Shown here one piece after another: positions 1 through 12,267 of a stretch of DNA of 64,000 nucleotides; position 1 is the stretch's first letter, and each line of letters begins with the position of its first letter. Below the pieces are notes generated by a model. That model was given only the letters and a program-made list of their open reading frames with translations, had not been told where the DNA came from and searched no databases. A program made the position numbers and the translations under genes. Location: contig NZ_JADZLQ010000001.1 of NCBI RefSeq assembly GCF_015905305.1, forward strand, positions 1,078,599-1,142,598, in the 5' to 3' direction. The DNA is from Pinirhizobacter soli (GTDB taxonomy: Bacteria; Pseudomonadota; Gammaproteobacteria; Xanthomonadales; Rhodanobacteraceae).

Positions 1-1387
1 CGGACTCCTCCTCGAGGATGCGGCCCACCACCTTGGGACTGGCCATCACCAGCAGTTTCTCGGCATTGAACTGGCGCACCGCCCGGGTAATTTCCCGAAA
101 AATTTCATAGGTGACGGTTTCGGCGGTCTTCAGCGTGCCCCGGCCGCTGCAGGCGGGGCACGGTTCGCACAACTGGCGTTCGAGGCTCTCGGTGGTGCGC
201 TTGCGCGTCATTTCCACCAGCCCCAGCGCCGACATCGGGTAGACGGTGGTCTTGGCGTGGTCTCGGGCGAGGCCTTTCTCGAGCATGCGCAGCACCTGGC
301 GCTTGTGTTCGTCGTCCACCATGTCGATGAAGTCGATGATGATGATGCCGCCGAGGTTGCGCAGCCGCAGCTGCCGCGAGGCCGCCTGCGCCGCCTCCAG
401 GTTCGTGCGGTAGACCGTTTCCTCCAGGTTGCGGCTGCCGACGTAACCACCGGTGTTGACGTCGATGGTGGTCATCGCCTCGGTCTGGTCGACGATCAGG
501 TACCCGCCGGATTTGAGCGGCACTTCCTTGCGTAGCGCGCGCTGGATTTCGTCCTCGACGCCGTAGAGGTCGAAGATCGGCCGTTCGCCGGCGTAGTGTT
601 CGATGCGGTCGTCGAGCACCGGCATGAACTTGTGCACGAACCTTGCGACCTTCTCGAAGGTTTCGCGCGAATCCACCCGCACTTTCTCGATGCCGTCGTT
701 GAGTGAATCGCGCAAAGCGCGAAGCGGCAGGGAGAGTTCCTCGTAGACGCGCTCGCCGACCTTCGCCTTGACGATGTTTTCCTGCACGACGCGCCAGACC
801 TTGCCAAGGTAGGTGACATCGAAGGCGAGTGATTCTTCCGATTGACCCTCGGCATTTGTGCGCACGATATAGCCAAGCGGTTTTTCCCCCAGCAGGGGAG
901 TAAGGACATCCTTCAGGCGCTGGCGTTCGGATTCGTCCTCGATGCGCACCGACACGCCCAGGGTACGGGCCTGCGGCAGCAGCACCAGGTAGCGGGAGGG
1001 GATGGAAAGGTGCGTGGACAGGCGAGCGCCCTTGGTGCCGATCGGGTCCTTGACCACCTGGACCACGATTTCCTGGCCCTCGTGCACCAACTCGCTGATG
1101 CTGGGCGTGGGGCCGCCGTTGCCATTGCCGTTGGCTTCGCCTTCGCCGCCGGTCGGCTGCGGCCTGACGATGTCCGAGGCGTGAAGGAAGGCGGCCCGGT
1201 CCAGGCCGATTTCCACGAACACCGCCTGCATGCCCGGCATGACCCGTTGCACCCTGCCCTTGTAGACGTTGCCCACATAGCCGCGTTTGAGCGCGCGCTC
1301 GACGTGGACCTCCTGCAGCATGCCGTTTTCGACCACGGCCACGCGGGTTTCGCGGGGGGTGACGTTGATCAGGATTTCTTCACTCAC
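1..1387 (-). CDS. rng: Ribonuclease G (RNase E/G family), 3' end outside window
   Basis: Endoribonuclease that trims 16S rRNA 5' ends and cuts AU-rich single-stranded RNA in the cytoplasm. About 462 codons are present and the C-terminal end is cut off at the left edge; the family is about 490 residues. The reading frame starts with EEILINVTP, has an S1-like region around residues 35-130 containing the AVFVEIG-type motif, the DFIDM catalytic-core motif, and near the end the zinc-link motif CPACSGRG. The start is GTG at 1387: an AGAAGGA ribosome site lies just upstream, and the nearby ATG (frame ATG CGG TGA) stops at once. It runs away from the two-component system at 1498, so the two share the short region 1388-1497. 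Confidence 0.95.
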   Translation of the reverse strand, partial: MSEEILINVTPRETRVAVVENGMLQEVHVERALKRGYVGNVYKGRVQRVMPGMQAVFVEIGLDRAAFLHASDIVRPQPTGGEGEANGNGNGGPTPSISELVHEGQEIVVQVVKDPIGTKGARLSTHLSIPSRYLVLLPQARTLGVSVRIEDESERQRLKDVLTPLLGEKPLGYIVRTNAEGQSEESLAFDVTYLGKVWRVVQENIVKAKVGERVYEELSLPLRALRDSLNDGIEKVRVDSRETFEKVARFVHKFMPVLDDRIEHYAGERPIFDLYGVEDEIQRALRKEVPLKSGGYLIVDQTEAMTTIDVNTGGYVGSRNLEETVYRTNLEAAQAASRQLRLRNLGGIIIIDFIDMVDDEHKRQVLRMLEKGLARDHAKTTVYPMSALGLVEMTRKRTTESLERQLCEPCPACSGRGTLKTAETVTYEIFREITRAVRQFNAEKLLVMASPKVVGRILEEES

Positions 1388-1497
1388 CGCATTGATCCTT
1401 CTTTGATCCATCTTTATAGCTGCTGGATCAAGAACCTGTCGATGCAGTAATGCCAACCCTGCAGCGATGGGCCGCACATCGGTTATTGTCGGCGCCC

Positions 1498-2163
1498 ATG
1501 AAGCTTCTTCTGGTTGAGGATTCGGACCGCCTCCGCGGCACCCTGTCGCGGGGCCTGGCGGCCGCCGGGTTTACCGTGGACACCGCCGCCGACGGCGTGG
1601 AGGCGTTATCGTTCCTGGCTGCCTACGAGTACGAACTGATCGTGCTCGACCTCATGCTGCCCCGCCTGGATGGCCTTGGGGTGCTCAAGGAGCTGCCCCG
1701 CGGCGGCCAGCGGCCGGGGGTGATCGTGTTGTCCGCCCGCGACGCCGTGGGCGACCGCATCCAGGCACTGGACACTGGTGCCGACGATTACCTGGTGAAG
1801 CCTTTTTCCTTTGACGAACTGCTGGCCCGCCTGCATGCGCTGGCCCGGCGTCCCAGGGAGGCCCAGCCGGCCACGCTGACCCTCGGTGGCCTGTCCGTGG
1901 ATCCCCGGGCCCGCGAAGCCCGTGTCAACGGCCATGTACTGGCCCTCACCCCACGTGAATTCGGCATACTCTCGCTGCTGCTGCGCCACCGCGGGCGCGC
2001 CTTCAGCCGGGCGGAAATCCTCGAACGCACAGCCGGCAGCGATACCGGCACCTCGGACCGCAGCGTGGAGGTGATGGTCTTCGGCCTGCGGCGGAAGCTC
2101 GACGCGGCGGGCCTACCCCTCTTGATCGAAACCCGTCGCGGCGCCGGATACATCATCCCGTGA
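1498..2163 (+). CDS. OmpR/PhoB-family response regulator
   Basis: DNA-binding response regulator of 221 residues. The receiver domain (about 1-115) shows the acidic pair E7/D8, the phosphoacceptor D51 in LIVLDLMLPRLDG and the LVKPF lysine near 101. The C-terminal winged-helix domain (about 125-220) contains LTPREFGILSLLL and ends in the usual RGAGYII. The ATG at 1498 is preferred over an in-frame ATG at 1450 because the protein then begins directly with MKLLLVEDSD. The stop codon overlaps the GTG start of the kinase (GTGA), so the pair is translationally coupled. The signal sensed is unknown. The pair is convergent with maf. Confidence 0.9.
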   Translation: MKLLLVEDSDRLRGTLSRGLAAAGFTVDTAADGVEALSFLAAYEYELIVLDLMLPRLDGLGVLKELPRGGQRPGVIVLSARDAVGDRIQALDTGADDYLVKPFSFDELLARLHALARRPREAQPATLTLGGLSVDPRAREARVNGHVLALTPREFGILSLLLRHRGRAFSRAEILERTAGSDTGTSDRSVEVMVFGLRRKLDAAGLPLLIETRRGAGYIIP

Positions 2164-3542
2164 GCCGATCCGCGTCGTTGGCGTGGCGGCTGACCGCGCC
2201 ACTGGCGCTGGCAGTACTGCTGGCGATGGGCGCCGTCGCCCTGTTCATGGACCACCAGGTGGACAGCGAGCTCGATGCCCGCTTCCACGATGCCCTGCTG
2301 GCCCAGGCCAAGGCCCTGACCACAGTGGTGGAGTTCGAGGAAGGCCGCCTGGTGGCGTCTTCCAACGGCACCCAACCGTCGCTGCTGGGCGGCGATGCGC
2401 CCATTTCATACGAACTTCGCTGCGAGGGGCGTGCGGCTTCGCGCAGCGATCCGGCGCCACCCGCGCCGCCCGGCTGGCCGGAACAGGCCACCACCACGCC
2501 CCGTTTCGACGAACTGGACGACGCTGGCGGCACGCAGACGGTGATGTTTCGTTTCGACGCCCCCTACCCGGCCGCCCGCGGGGTGCGTCCGCACGCCACC
2601 GCGCAGGCTCCCCGGACCTGCTGGCTGCTGGTCAGCCGCCCACGTCACGACATGGACCAGCTCCTGCTGACCATGGACTGGATCCTGGCCTTGGGGCCGG
2701 TGGCGGCCTCCCTGGCCATGTTGCTGGCTGTGCCCTGGCTGGTGCGCCGCGGGCTGGCTCCCCTGCGCACGCTGGCCGAACGCATGCGTGGCATCGGTCC
2801 GCAGGCGCCAGCCAGCCGCCTGCCCGAGGCCGGGGTGGAGGAGCTTGAGCCCCTGGTGGCGCGCTTCAACGAGGTGCTGGCCCGGATGGACGAAGTGCTC
2901 GCCCGCGAACGGCAGTTTGCCAGCGGGCTGGCCCACGAGACTCGCACCCGCCTGGCGGAACTGCGCAGCCTCGTGGACGTTGAAACGCGCTTCCCCAGTG
3001 AACGAAGCCCGCGGGAGGTGATGGCCGAAGTCGGAGCGATCGGCGCGGAACTCGAGGCCACCGTCACCGCCCTGCTGGAACTGACCCGGCTGGAGGCCGG
3101 CTTCGAGCCAGCCCGCCGCGAGAGCGTGGACATGGGTGCATGGCTGGCCCGCACGCTTGCCCTGCACCAGGCCACCATCACGCGGCGCGGGCTGGTACTG
3201 GACATCGAAGGCTTCGAACCCGGCAGCACGATGATCACCGACCCGGCGCTGCTGGACATGCTCATGGGCAACCTTATTGCCAACGCGGTGAGCCATGCGC
3301 CGGAAGCCGGCCGCGTGTCGCTGGCCCGCCATGGCGAGGCCCTGGATGTGTCCAACGACGCGCCGGAGCTTAGCCAGGCCGACGTCGGGCAGCTCGGCCA
3401 CCGCTTCTGGCGCAAGCACACCGGCGAAGCGGGGCATGCGGGCCTGGGGGTATCGTTGGCGGCCGCGGCCGCGCATGCGCTGGGCCGGAATTTAAGCTTC
3501 GAGCTGGACCAGGCCCAGCGGCTGCATGCCCGGGTGCGCTAG
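2160..3542 (+). CDS. Sensor histidine kinase, QseC/PmrB-like architecture
   Basis: Membrane sensor kinase of 460 residues. Transmembrane segments lie at about 10-30 and 172-196 around a periplasmic loop of about 140 residues, followed by a HAMP-like linker, a dimerisation helix with phospho-accepting H259 (LAHETRTRL) and an ATPase domain. The N box (NLIANAVSHAP) and a glycine box (GLGVSLAAAAAHALG) are clear. The DxGxG box expected between them is not recognisable (the segment reads SNDAPELSQ), as in some divergent kinases. Start is GTG, overlapping the regulator stop by 4 nt. The stop at 3540-3542 is one base from the maf stop on the other strand, so any transcription terminators must overlap coding DNA. 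Confidence 0.88.
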   Translation: MSRSASLAWRLTAPLALAVLLAMGAVALFMDHQVDSELDARFHDALLAQAKALTTVVEFEEGRLVASSNGTQPSLLGGDAPISYELRCEGRAASRSDPAPPAPPGWPEQATTTPRFDELDDAGGTQTVMFRFDAPYPAARGVRPHATAQAPRTCWLLVSRPRHDMDQLLLTMDWILALGPVAASLAMLLAVPWLVRRGLAPLRTLAERMRGIGPQAPASRLPEAGVEELEPLVARFNEVLARMDEVLARERQFASGLAHETRTRLAELRSLVDVETRFPSERSPREVMAEVGAIGAELEATVTALLELTRLEAGFEPARRESVDMGAWLARTLALHQATITRRGLVLDIEGFEPGSTMITDPALLDMLMGNLIANAVSHAPEAGRVSLARHGEALDVSNDAPELSQADVGQLGHRFWRKHTGEAGHAGLGVSLAAAAAHALGRNLSFELDQAQRLHARVR

Positions 3543-3543
3543 C

Positions 3544-4113
3544 TCAAGGGGCGCGGCGAATACCGGCGGATTGCAGCAACAGATATGTTTCGTGCAACGG
3601 CAAGCCCATGACACCGGTGAAGCTGCCTGAGAGATGTTCGATGAAAGCGCCTGCATGGCCCTGGATGGCATAGGCACCTGCCTTGCCGCGATGCTCGCCA
3701 GTGGTGAGATATTCGGCGATGGCGTCTTCATCCAGTGTCGTTAGGCGCACCTGTGACGTCGAGGTCACCGAGCGGGCGAATTCCGGTCCCACCAGCCACA
3801 CCGTGGTTATCACTTCATGCGTGCGACCCGACAGGCGCCGCAGCATGCCGGCCGCGTCATCGTCGTCCACGGGCTTGCCGAACACTTCATCGTCCAACAC
3901 CACCTCGGTATCGGCAGCCAGCACGAAGTCCGTCGCCGACACCTTGCGCCGCCCTGCCGCGGCCTTTTCGCCCGAGACGCGCGTGACATAACCCAGCGGC
4001 GTTTCGTGTGGCTCGCGGACTTCGGGGATGTCCAGGTCCAGCGGTTCGAAAGCGAAGCCGATCTGCGCCAGGAGTTGCCGGCGGCGCGGTGATTGCGATG
4101 CAAGGTAAAGCAT
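3544..4113 (-). CDS. maf: Maf/YhdE nucleotide pyrophosphatase
   Basis: House-cleaning nucleoside triphosphate pyrophosphatase of the Maf family, cytoplasmic, 189 residues. The family members of the YhdE branch act on dTTP/UTP. SQSPRR at 6-11 and ADTEV at 67-71 are the conserved phosphate- and metal-binding motifs, with KVSATDF and GKAGAYAIQG further on. The start at 4113 gives MLYLASQSPRR; longer in-frame starts upstream would run into rlmH. The gene begins 1 nt after the rlmH stop and belongs to the leftward housekeeping run leuS-lptE-holA-nadD-rsfS-rlmH-maf. Confidence 0.93.
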   Translation of the reverse strand: MLYLASQSPRRRQLLAQIGFAFEPLDLDIPEVREPHETPLGYVTRVSGEKAAAGRRKVSATDFVLAADTEVVLDDEVFGKPVDDDDAAGMLRRLSGRTHEVITTVWLVGPEFARSVTSTSQVRLTTLDEDAIAEYLTTGEHRGKAGAYAIQGHAGAFIEHLSGSFTGVMGLPLHETYLLLQSAGIRRAP

Positions 4114-4114
4114 G

Positions 4115-4585
4115 TCAGGCCCGATGGTAGGGGTGGCCGGCCAGCAGCGTGGTGGCGCGGTAAAGCTGCTCGGCAAGCACCAGGCGAACGAGCATGTGTG
4201 GAAGGGTAAGCGGACCCAGCGACCAGCGCTGGTCGGCGCGCGCCAGTACTTCGGCGGCATGACCGTCGGGGCCGCCGATCAGGAAAGCGAGGTCTCGTCC
4301 GGACATCCGCCACGCAGCCAGTTGCGTGGCCAGTTCTTCGCTCGACCACGGTTTACCGCGTCCATCCAGGGCCACCACGTGGGTATCGCGCGGCAAGGCG
4401 GCGAGGATCGCCGCGCCCTCGTCGGCCATCGCGCGCGCATCGTCACGGCCCTTGCCACGCAAGCCGGGCTTGAGCTCGATGAGCTCCAGCGGCAGATCGT
4501 GCGCCAGGCGTTTACGGTATTCGCCGAAACCTTCAGCCACCCACGCAGGCATGCGTTCGCCAACGGCGATCAGACGCGCCCGCAT
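4115..4585 (-). CDS. rlmH: 23S rRNA (pseudouridine1915-N3)-methyltransferase
   Basis: SPOUT-class methyltransferase that modifies pseudouridine 1915 in helix 69 of 23S rRNA on assembled ribosomes. Its 156 residues match the family length. The SAM-binding knot carries LIGGPDG at 102-108, and the C-terminal MLVRLVLAEQLYRATTLLAGHPYHR is the family signature. It lies 9 nt after rsfS and just before maf, the usual ribosome-related neighbourhood. Confidence 0.95.
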   Translation of the reverse strand: MRARLIAVGERMPAWVAEGFGEYRKRLAHDLPLELIELKPGLRGKGRDDARAMADEGAAILAALPRDTHVVALDGRGKPWSSEELATQLAAWRMSGRDLAFLIGGPDGHAAEVLARADQRWSLGPLTLPHMLVRLVLAEQLYRATTLLAGHPYHRA

Positions 4586-4594
4586 CAGTGCACG

Positions 4595-4984
4595 TTAGTC
4601 GTTGGCGGCTTCCGCACCATCGTCGCCAAGCGTCCACAGCCGCTCAAGGCCATAGAACTCGCGGATGCGCGGCAACATGATGTGGACGATGATGTCGCCC
4701 AGGTCCACCAGGACCCATTCGGCCTCGACCTGGCCTTCCACGCCCAGCGGCATCACGCCCGCTTCCTTGGCGAACTTGATCACTTCGTCGGCGATGGATT
4801 TGACGTGCCGGGCGGAGGTGCCCGAGGCAATCACCAGGGTATCGGCGATGGAGGTTTTGCCCCGCACATCCAGTTCGCGGACGTCCTTGGCCTTCAGTTC
4901 CTCTAGCGCGTCGATCACTCGCTTGCGCAGGGTCTCGTTGATGTTGGGGGCGTGGGACGGTTTGCGATTGGACTTTTGGCTCAA
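4595..4984 (-). CDS. rsfS: Ribosome silencing factor RsfS
   Basis: 129-residue RsfS/Iojap protein that binds uL14 on the 50S subunit and blocks subunit joining under starvation. The core [24 protein letters not shown] and the later [20 protein letters not shown] are family signatures. The N-terminal 20 residues are basic and probably disordered. It sits between nadD and rlmH as in most gammaproteobacteria. Confidence 0.94.
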   Translation of the reverse strand: MSQKSNRKPSHAPNINETLRKRVIDALEELKAKDVRELDVRGKTSIADTLVIASGTSARHVKSIADEVIKFAKEAGVMPLGVEGQVEAEWVLVDLGDIIVHIMLPRIREFYGLERLWTLGDDGAEAAND

Positions 4985-5048
4985 AAGGGCGGACCTGAAG
5001 GGTAGGTGGGCCGATTATAGCCCCGTCCAGCTTCGCCAGCGAAAGGGC

Positions 5049-5678
5049 CTAAGGGACTTCCGTATAGGGCGCCAACAGGCCGGGCCGGTCCACCACCCCC
5101 GCCGGCAGCAGGTAACGCGGCATGCGTCCGGCGGCCAGCAGATCGCGGATGGCGGTGGCCGAGATGTCCAGCGCGGTCACGGTGATCGGGATCACCTGCC
5201 CCGCCGGTCCCGCGGGCACCCTTGCGCGCCGGGGCGCGATTTCGTCGGCGAGCTCAGGGTCCAGCACCGGATGTTCGCCTGGCCGGGTCAGCACGCCGAC
5301 GTGGGCCAGGCCGAAGATTTCACGCCAGCGGTTCCAGCGCGGCAGGCCGGCGAAGGCGTCGGCGCCCACCAGCAGCAGCAGCGGCCGGTCCGGGCCGATC
5401 TCGCCGCGGAGCTCGGCGAGGGTGTCCACCGAATAGGAAGGGCCTTCCCGCTCCAGTTCGCGTGTGTCCAGCCGCAGCACGTCTTGGCCGGCAAGCGCTG
5501 CCTCGAGCAGGGCTACCCGCTGCGCCGCCGTCGCGCGAGGCGGAGGGCGGTGGGGAGGCACGTGTGCCGGCACCAGGGCGATCTCGGCATCGAGCGCCTC
5601 GGCCGCTTCCCAGGCCACGCACAGATGGCCCAGGTGGACCGGATCGAAAGTGCCGCCCAGGATCGCCAGTGGACGCAT
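5049..5678 (-). CDS. nadD: Nicotinate-nucleotide adenylyltransferase
   Basis: Converts nicotinate mononucleotide and ATP to deamido-NAD in NAD synthesis. The 209 residues carry the nucleotidyltransferase motif GGTFDPVHLGHL at 8-19 and the C-terminal ISATAIRDLL (ISxTxxR) motif. The middle contains the PHR and VGADAF segments typical of NadD. It starts 8 nt after the holA stop, consistent with one transcript. Confidence 0.95.
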   Translation of the reverse strand: MRPLAILGGTFDPVHLGHLCVAWEAAEALDAEIALVPAHVPPHRPPPRATAAQRVALLEAALAGQDVLRLDTRELEREGPSYSVDTLAELRGEIGPDRPLLLLVGADAFAGLPRWNRWREIFGLAHVGVLTRPGEHPVLDPELADEIAPRRARVPAGPAGQVIPITVTALDISATAIRDLLAAGRMPRYLLPAGVVDRPGLLAPYTEVP

Positions 5679-5686
5679 CGGCCGGC

Positions 5687-6697
5687 TCAGGCCAGGGCCG
5701 CCGTCGCGCGCGGCTCGGCGATCGCCGCCACCAGGCGCTCGGCGGCGCGCCAGGGGTCACCCTGCTCGCGGCCCTTGGCCATGCGGTCGATGGCGGCGGC
5801 GCGGGCCAGGCACGCGAGCCAGTGCTCTCGCGGCGCGCGGCGCAGGGCCTGGCGGAAAAGCTGTTCGCGTGCTGGCCACAGGCGCTCGGCCCGGGCCTGC
5901 GAAGCGAAGTCGCGGGCATTGGCCAGGCGCATGGCCATCTGCAACTGGTTCACCAGCCAGCCCATCAGCGGGATAAGTTCTTCGCCCTCGGCCTTCAGGC
6001 CCGCAAGGATGCGCAAGGCTCGGCCGCCGTCACCGGCAAAAGCGGCGTCGGTCAGCTTGAAGGCGTCGAAGCGGGCGCTGTCGGCCACGTAGCCTTCCAT
6101 CGCGGCTTCGTCCACCCGCGCGTCGCCGGCCAGCACCACCAGCTTGTCGATTTCCTGGGCGGCGGCAAGCAGGTTGCCTTCCACCCGCTCAGCCAACAGG
6201 GCCGCCGCACCCGGCGTGGCCTTCACCCCGCGCGAAGCAAGGCGCGCGCCGATCCAGGCGGCCCATTCGTTCGGCCGCGGCGCATTGAACACCACCTGCA
6301 CGCCGGCGGCGTCCATCGCCTTGCTCCAGGCGCTTTCATGCTTGCTGCTCCATTCGGTGGCGGTGACCAGCAAGGTGGTATCCGGTGGCGACGCCGCGCA
6401 AAATGCCGTGATCGCCGCCCCGCCCTCCTTGCCGGCGCGACCGCCGGGCAGGCGCAGGTCGATCAGGCGGCGCGTGGCGAACAGCGACATGCCCGCGCCG
6501 GCGCGGGCGAGGTCGTCCCAGTCGAAGCGGGCGTCGGCCTCCAGCACCTCGCGCTCGTCGTACCCCAGGCGCCGGGCCTGGGCCCGCAGGGCGTCGGCAG
6601 CCTCGAGCACCAGTAGCTCCTCGCCGGCCAGGAGGTACACCGGGGCCAGCTCGCTGCCAGCGAGCTGCTTGTGCCACTGTCCCGGACTGAGCGGCAT
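5687..6697 (-). CDS. holA: DNA polymerase III subunit delta
   Basis: Delta subunit of the clamp loader, which opens the beta clamp. 336 residues, close to the usual 340. There is no catalytic motif; recognition rests on the N-terminal PVYLLAGEELLVLEAADALR, the GGRAGKEGG loop, the LLLVTATEWS strand, and the helical C-terminal domain with NQLQMAMRLAN. It lies between lptE and nadD, the conserved order. Confidence 0.93.
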   Translation of the reverse strand: MPLSPGQWHKQLAGSELAPVYLLAGEELLVLEAADALRAQARRLGYDEREVLEADARFDWDDLARAGAGMSLFATRRLIDLRLPGGRAGKEGGAAITAFCAASPPDTTLLVTATEWSSKHESAWSKAMDAAGVQVVFNAPRPNEWAAWIGARLASRGVKATPGAAALLAERVEGNLLAAAQEIDKLVVLAGDARVDEAAMEGYVADSARFDAFKLTDAAFAGDGGRALRILAGLKAEGEELIPLMGWLVNQLQMAMRLANARDFASQARAERLWPAREQLFRQALRRAPREHWLACLARAAAIDRMAKGREQGDPWRAAERLVAAIAEPRATAALA

Positions 6698-6704
6698 GGG
6701 TGCG

Positions 6705-9936
<3,232 letters not shown>

Positions 9937-9970
9937 AGCCCGGCCCGCTTCGCCATGGCCGCGGCGCTTT

Positions 9971-10576
9971 TCAGCCCCCGTCGACCATGGGGCAGCCCGA
10001 TGCCGAACCGGAGGCCAGCGCGCGCGCAGCCTGGACAATGGCACCTGAGAGCCTGCCCAGGGCCTGCTGGTGTGCCTGCACGAGGCCCGCGTAGTCGCTG
10101 CCCGCCGGCTCGCTCACCCGCGTGGCGCAGGCAAGGCCCGGACCTTCCGTGCCATCGACCTTGCGCAGCGTCCAGCTGGCTTCGACCGTGGCGCTGCCGC
10201 CAAGCTCGGAGTCGAAGCGGCGGATGTCGACCTTGATGCGGATGTCGGTGCTGCCTGGGGGCTTTGACAGGCCGTAAATATCGTGGGTGTTCAGTGCAGA
10301 GGTGATATCGGCGGACAACGCGCCGCGCACCTCATCGCCCAGCGGCGCCAGCCAGCGCTGGTTTTCCAGCACCTGCACGTCGGAGGCACCCGATCGCAGC
10401 ACCAGTTGCGGCAGGTCTACCTGGGGCGGCACCGTCACCGGAAGTACCTCCACCACGAAGCCCGCCGGCGGCGTGGTGGGTGCCACGGCCCGCGGCACCA
10501 GCGTGTGGTACTGCGTGGGTGCCGAGGCGCAGCCGGCCAGCATCCCGAGGGCTAACAACGGCAACCGGCGGATCAT
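9971..10576 (-). CDS. pqiC: PqiC-type outer-membrane lipoprotein (ABC-transport auxiliary domain)
   Basis: 201-residue lipoprotein with lipobox LAGC (C16) and the fold family of PqiC/YmbA (DUF330), the outer-membrane partner of PqiB. Family features include YHTLVP after the signal, the VLPVTVPPQVDLPQLVLR strand, and NQRWLAPLGDEVRGALSADI. The start overlaps the pqiB stop by 4 nt (ATGA). Expected role: docking site of the PqiB tunnel at the outer membrane in phospholipid movement or envelope stress defence. Confidence 0.9.
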   Translation of the reverse strand: MIRRLPLLALGMLAGCASAPTQYHTLVPRAVAPTTPPAGFVVEVLPVTVPPQVDLPQLVLRSGASDVQVLENQRWLAPLGDEVRGALSADITSALNTHDIYGLSKPPGSTDIRIKVDIRRFDSELGGSATVEASWTLRKVDGTEGPGLACATRVSEPAGSDYAGLVQAHQQALGRLSGAIVQAARALASGSASGCPMVDGG

Positions 10577-12267
10577 GGCTTGGCTCCTTGCGGCGGGTTC
10601 GTGGAAGTGGCCGGGGCGGCCGGCGGAGGCGAAGCTTGCGCCGGCGCCGCGTCCTTGCCCTTGCCGCGGATCAACGACTCCGGATGGCGGGACAGGTAAT
10701 CGGTAAGCACCCGCAGCGAGCGGGCCGTGCGCTGCAGTTCCTGCAGGGTCTGGCCAAGGTTCTGCTGCAACGGGGAGTCGTTCGACAAGGCATTGTTGGC
10801 CGCGCCAAGCGTCTGCTGTGCCTGCTTGAAGGTCTTGGTGGCCTCCGGCGCCAGGCTCTCATTCACCTGTTTCAAGGTACCGGAAAGTTGCTTCAGGCTT
10901 TCATCCAGGTTCTTGCCGATGGTGTCGAAGGGGATCTTCTGGATCTTGTCGACGATGCTGCCAATCTGTTCCTGGATTTTGTCGAAGTCGCCGGACGTCG
11001 TGGGCAACTCCAGCGGCTTGGCCGCGGAATCGAATGCGACAGGCTTGGCCTTCGGATCGAAGTCGATGGCGATATACAGCTGGCCGGTGAGCAGGTTACC
11101 GGTCCGCGCCTGCGCGCGCAGACCGTGCTCGACCATGCGGCCGACCATCTGCGACCAGTCGGTATCGCCCCTGCCGATCGCCGCGGCCATCAGTTTCTGA
11201 TGGGCCTTGCCCAGGCGCTCGGGGTACACCACGGCGCCCACGATCACCGGGAAGCGCTGTGTCTGGATGTCGTAGTCGAGATTCAGCGACACCACCTTGC
11301 CCACGTTGATGCCGAGGAACTCCACCGGCGAATCCACGCGCAAGCCTCGCAGGGAATGGTCAAAGCGCATGCGGATATAACGCGGTTCGCCATCGGGTGG
11401 CGCCATCGCCGAGGCCTGGTCGTTGTAGAGGTCGAAGTCGGTGTTCTCTTCAGCAGGGGTGTCATCGTGCGGACCGTTGGGCGACTGGAAAGCCACGCCG
11501 CCGGCCAGCACCGTGGCCAGGGACTGCGTGTTGAGCTTCAGGCCATCGGCGCCGAGTGATACATCCACGCCACTGGCGTTCCAGAAGCGGGACGACTTCG
11601 ACACGTACCTGTCGTTGGGCCCATCGATGAAAACCTGCAGGCTCACGCCCTTGCCGTTTTCATCGAGCGCATGGGACACCACGTGGCCCACCTGCACGCG
11701 GCGGAAATATACCGGTGAGCCGATGTCCAGCGAACCCAGGTCGCCGCTGTGCAGGGTGAAGCGCCTGCCGGGTTGGCCGTGCAGCACCGGGGGCGGCGTT
11801 TCCAGGCCCTTGAACTCATCCTGTTCGTCGGTGGAGTCTCCGGTGTCGGCACCGATGAAGGCGCCGGAGAACAAGGTATCGACACCCGATACGCCGCCGA
11901 TGCCCACGCGGGGCCTGACCACCCAGAAACGGGTGTCCTTGGTGGCGAAACTCTCGGCGTTCTTTTCCAGGTCGATCTTCACCTTCACCTGGCTGTGATC
12001 GCGGTTCAGGGCGATCTGCGTGACCTTGCCGATCACCACGTTCTTGTATTTGACCTGGGTCTTGTTGGCCTCCAGTCCCTCGGCGGTCTGGAAGGTCACG
12101 ATGATGCTCGGCCCCTGCCCCAGCCAGCCGTGCACCAGCAGCGAGGCGCCGACGATGGCCGCCACCAGCGGCACCAGCCAGATCAGCGAGATACCCACGC
12201 GGCGCTTTTGCACCACAGGTTCGGGGAGGTCGTCGCGCTCGTCGCGCGGTTGTTCAGGCTCAGTCAT
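10573..12267 (-). CDS. pqiB: PqiB-type intermembrane transport protein (MCE repeats)
   Basis: 564-residue periplasm-spanning MCE protein (E. coli PqiB has 546). One transmembrane helix at about 24-47 is followed by three MCE/MlaD domains: about 53-145 starting IVTFQTAEGLEANKTQVKYK; about 168-235 with GSPVYFRRVQVGHV; and about 295-400 with DSPVEFLGINVGKV. A long helical region follows with repeated KQLSGTLKQVNESL-type heptads, then a Pro/Ala tail. In E. coli the protein forms a needle-like hexamer for lipid passage. It overlaps the preceding PqiA-like gene by 8 nt and pqiC by 4 nt. Confidence 0.93.
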   Translation of the reverse strand: MTEPEQPRDERDDLPEPVVQKRRVGISLIWLVPLVAAIVGASLLVHGWLGQGPSIIVTFQTAEGLEANKTQVKYKNVVIGKVTQIALNRDHSQVKVKIDLEKNAESFATKDTRFWVVRPRVGIGGVSGVDTLFSGAFIGADTGDSTDEQDEFKGLETPPPVLHGQPGRRFTLHSGDLGSLDIGSPVYFRRVQVGHVVSHALDENGKGVSLQVFIDGPNDRYVSKSSRFWNASGVDVSLGADGLKLNTQSLATVLAGGVAFQSPNGPHDDTPAEENTDFDLYNDQASAMAPPDGEPRYIRMRFDHSLRGLRVDSPVEFLGINVGKVVSLNLDYDIQTQRFPVIVGAVVYPERLGKAHQKLMAAAIGRGDTDWSQMVGRMVEHGLRAQARTGNLLTGQLYIAIDFDPKAKPVAFDSAAKPLELPTTSGDFDKIQEQIGSIVDKIQKIPFDTIGKNLDESLKQLSGTLKQVNESLAPEATKTFKQAQQTLGAANNALSNDSPLQQNLGQTLQELQRTARSLRVLTDYLSRHPESLIRGKGKDAAPAQASPPPAAPATSTNPPQGAKP

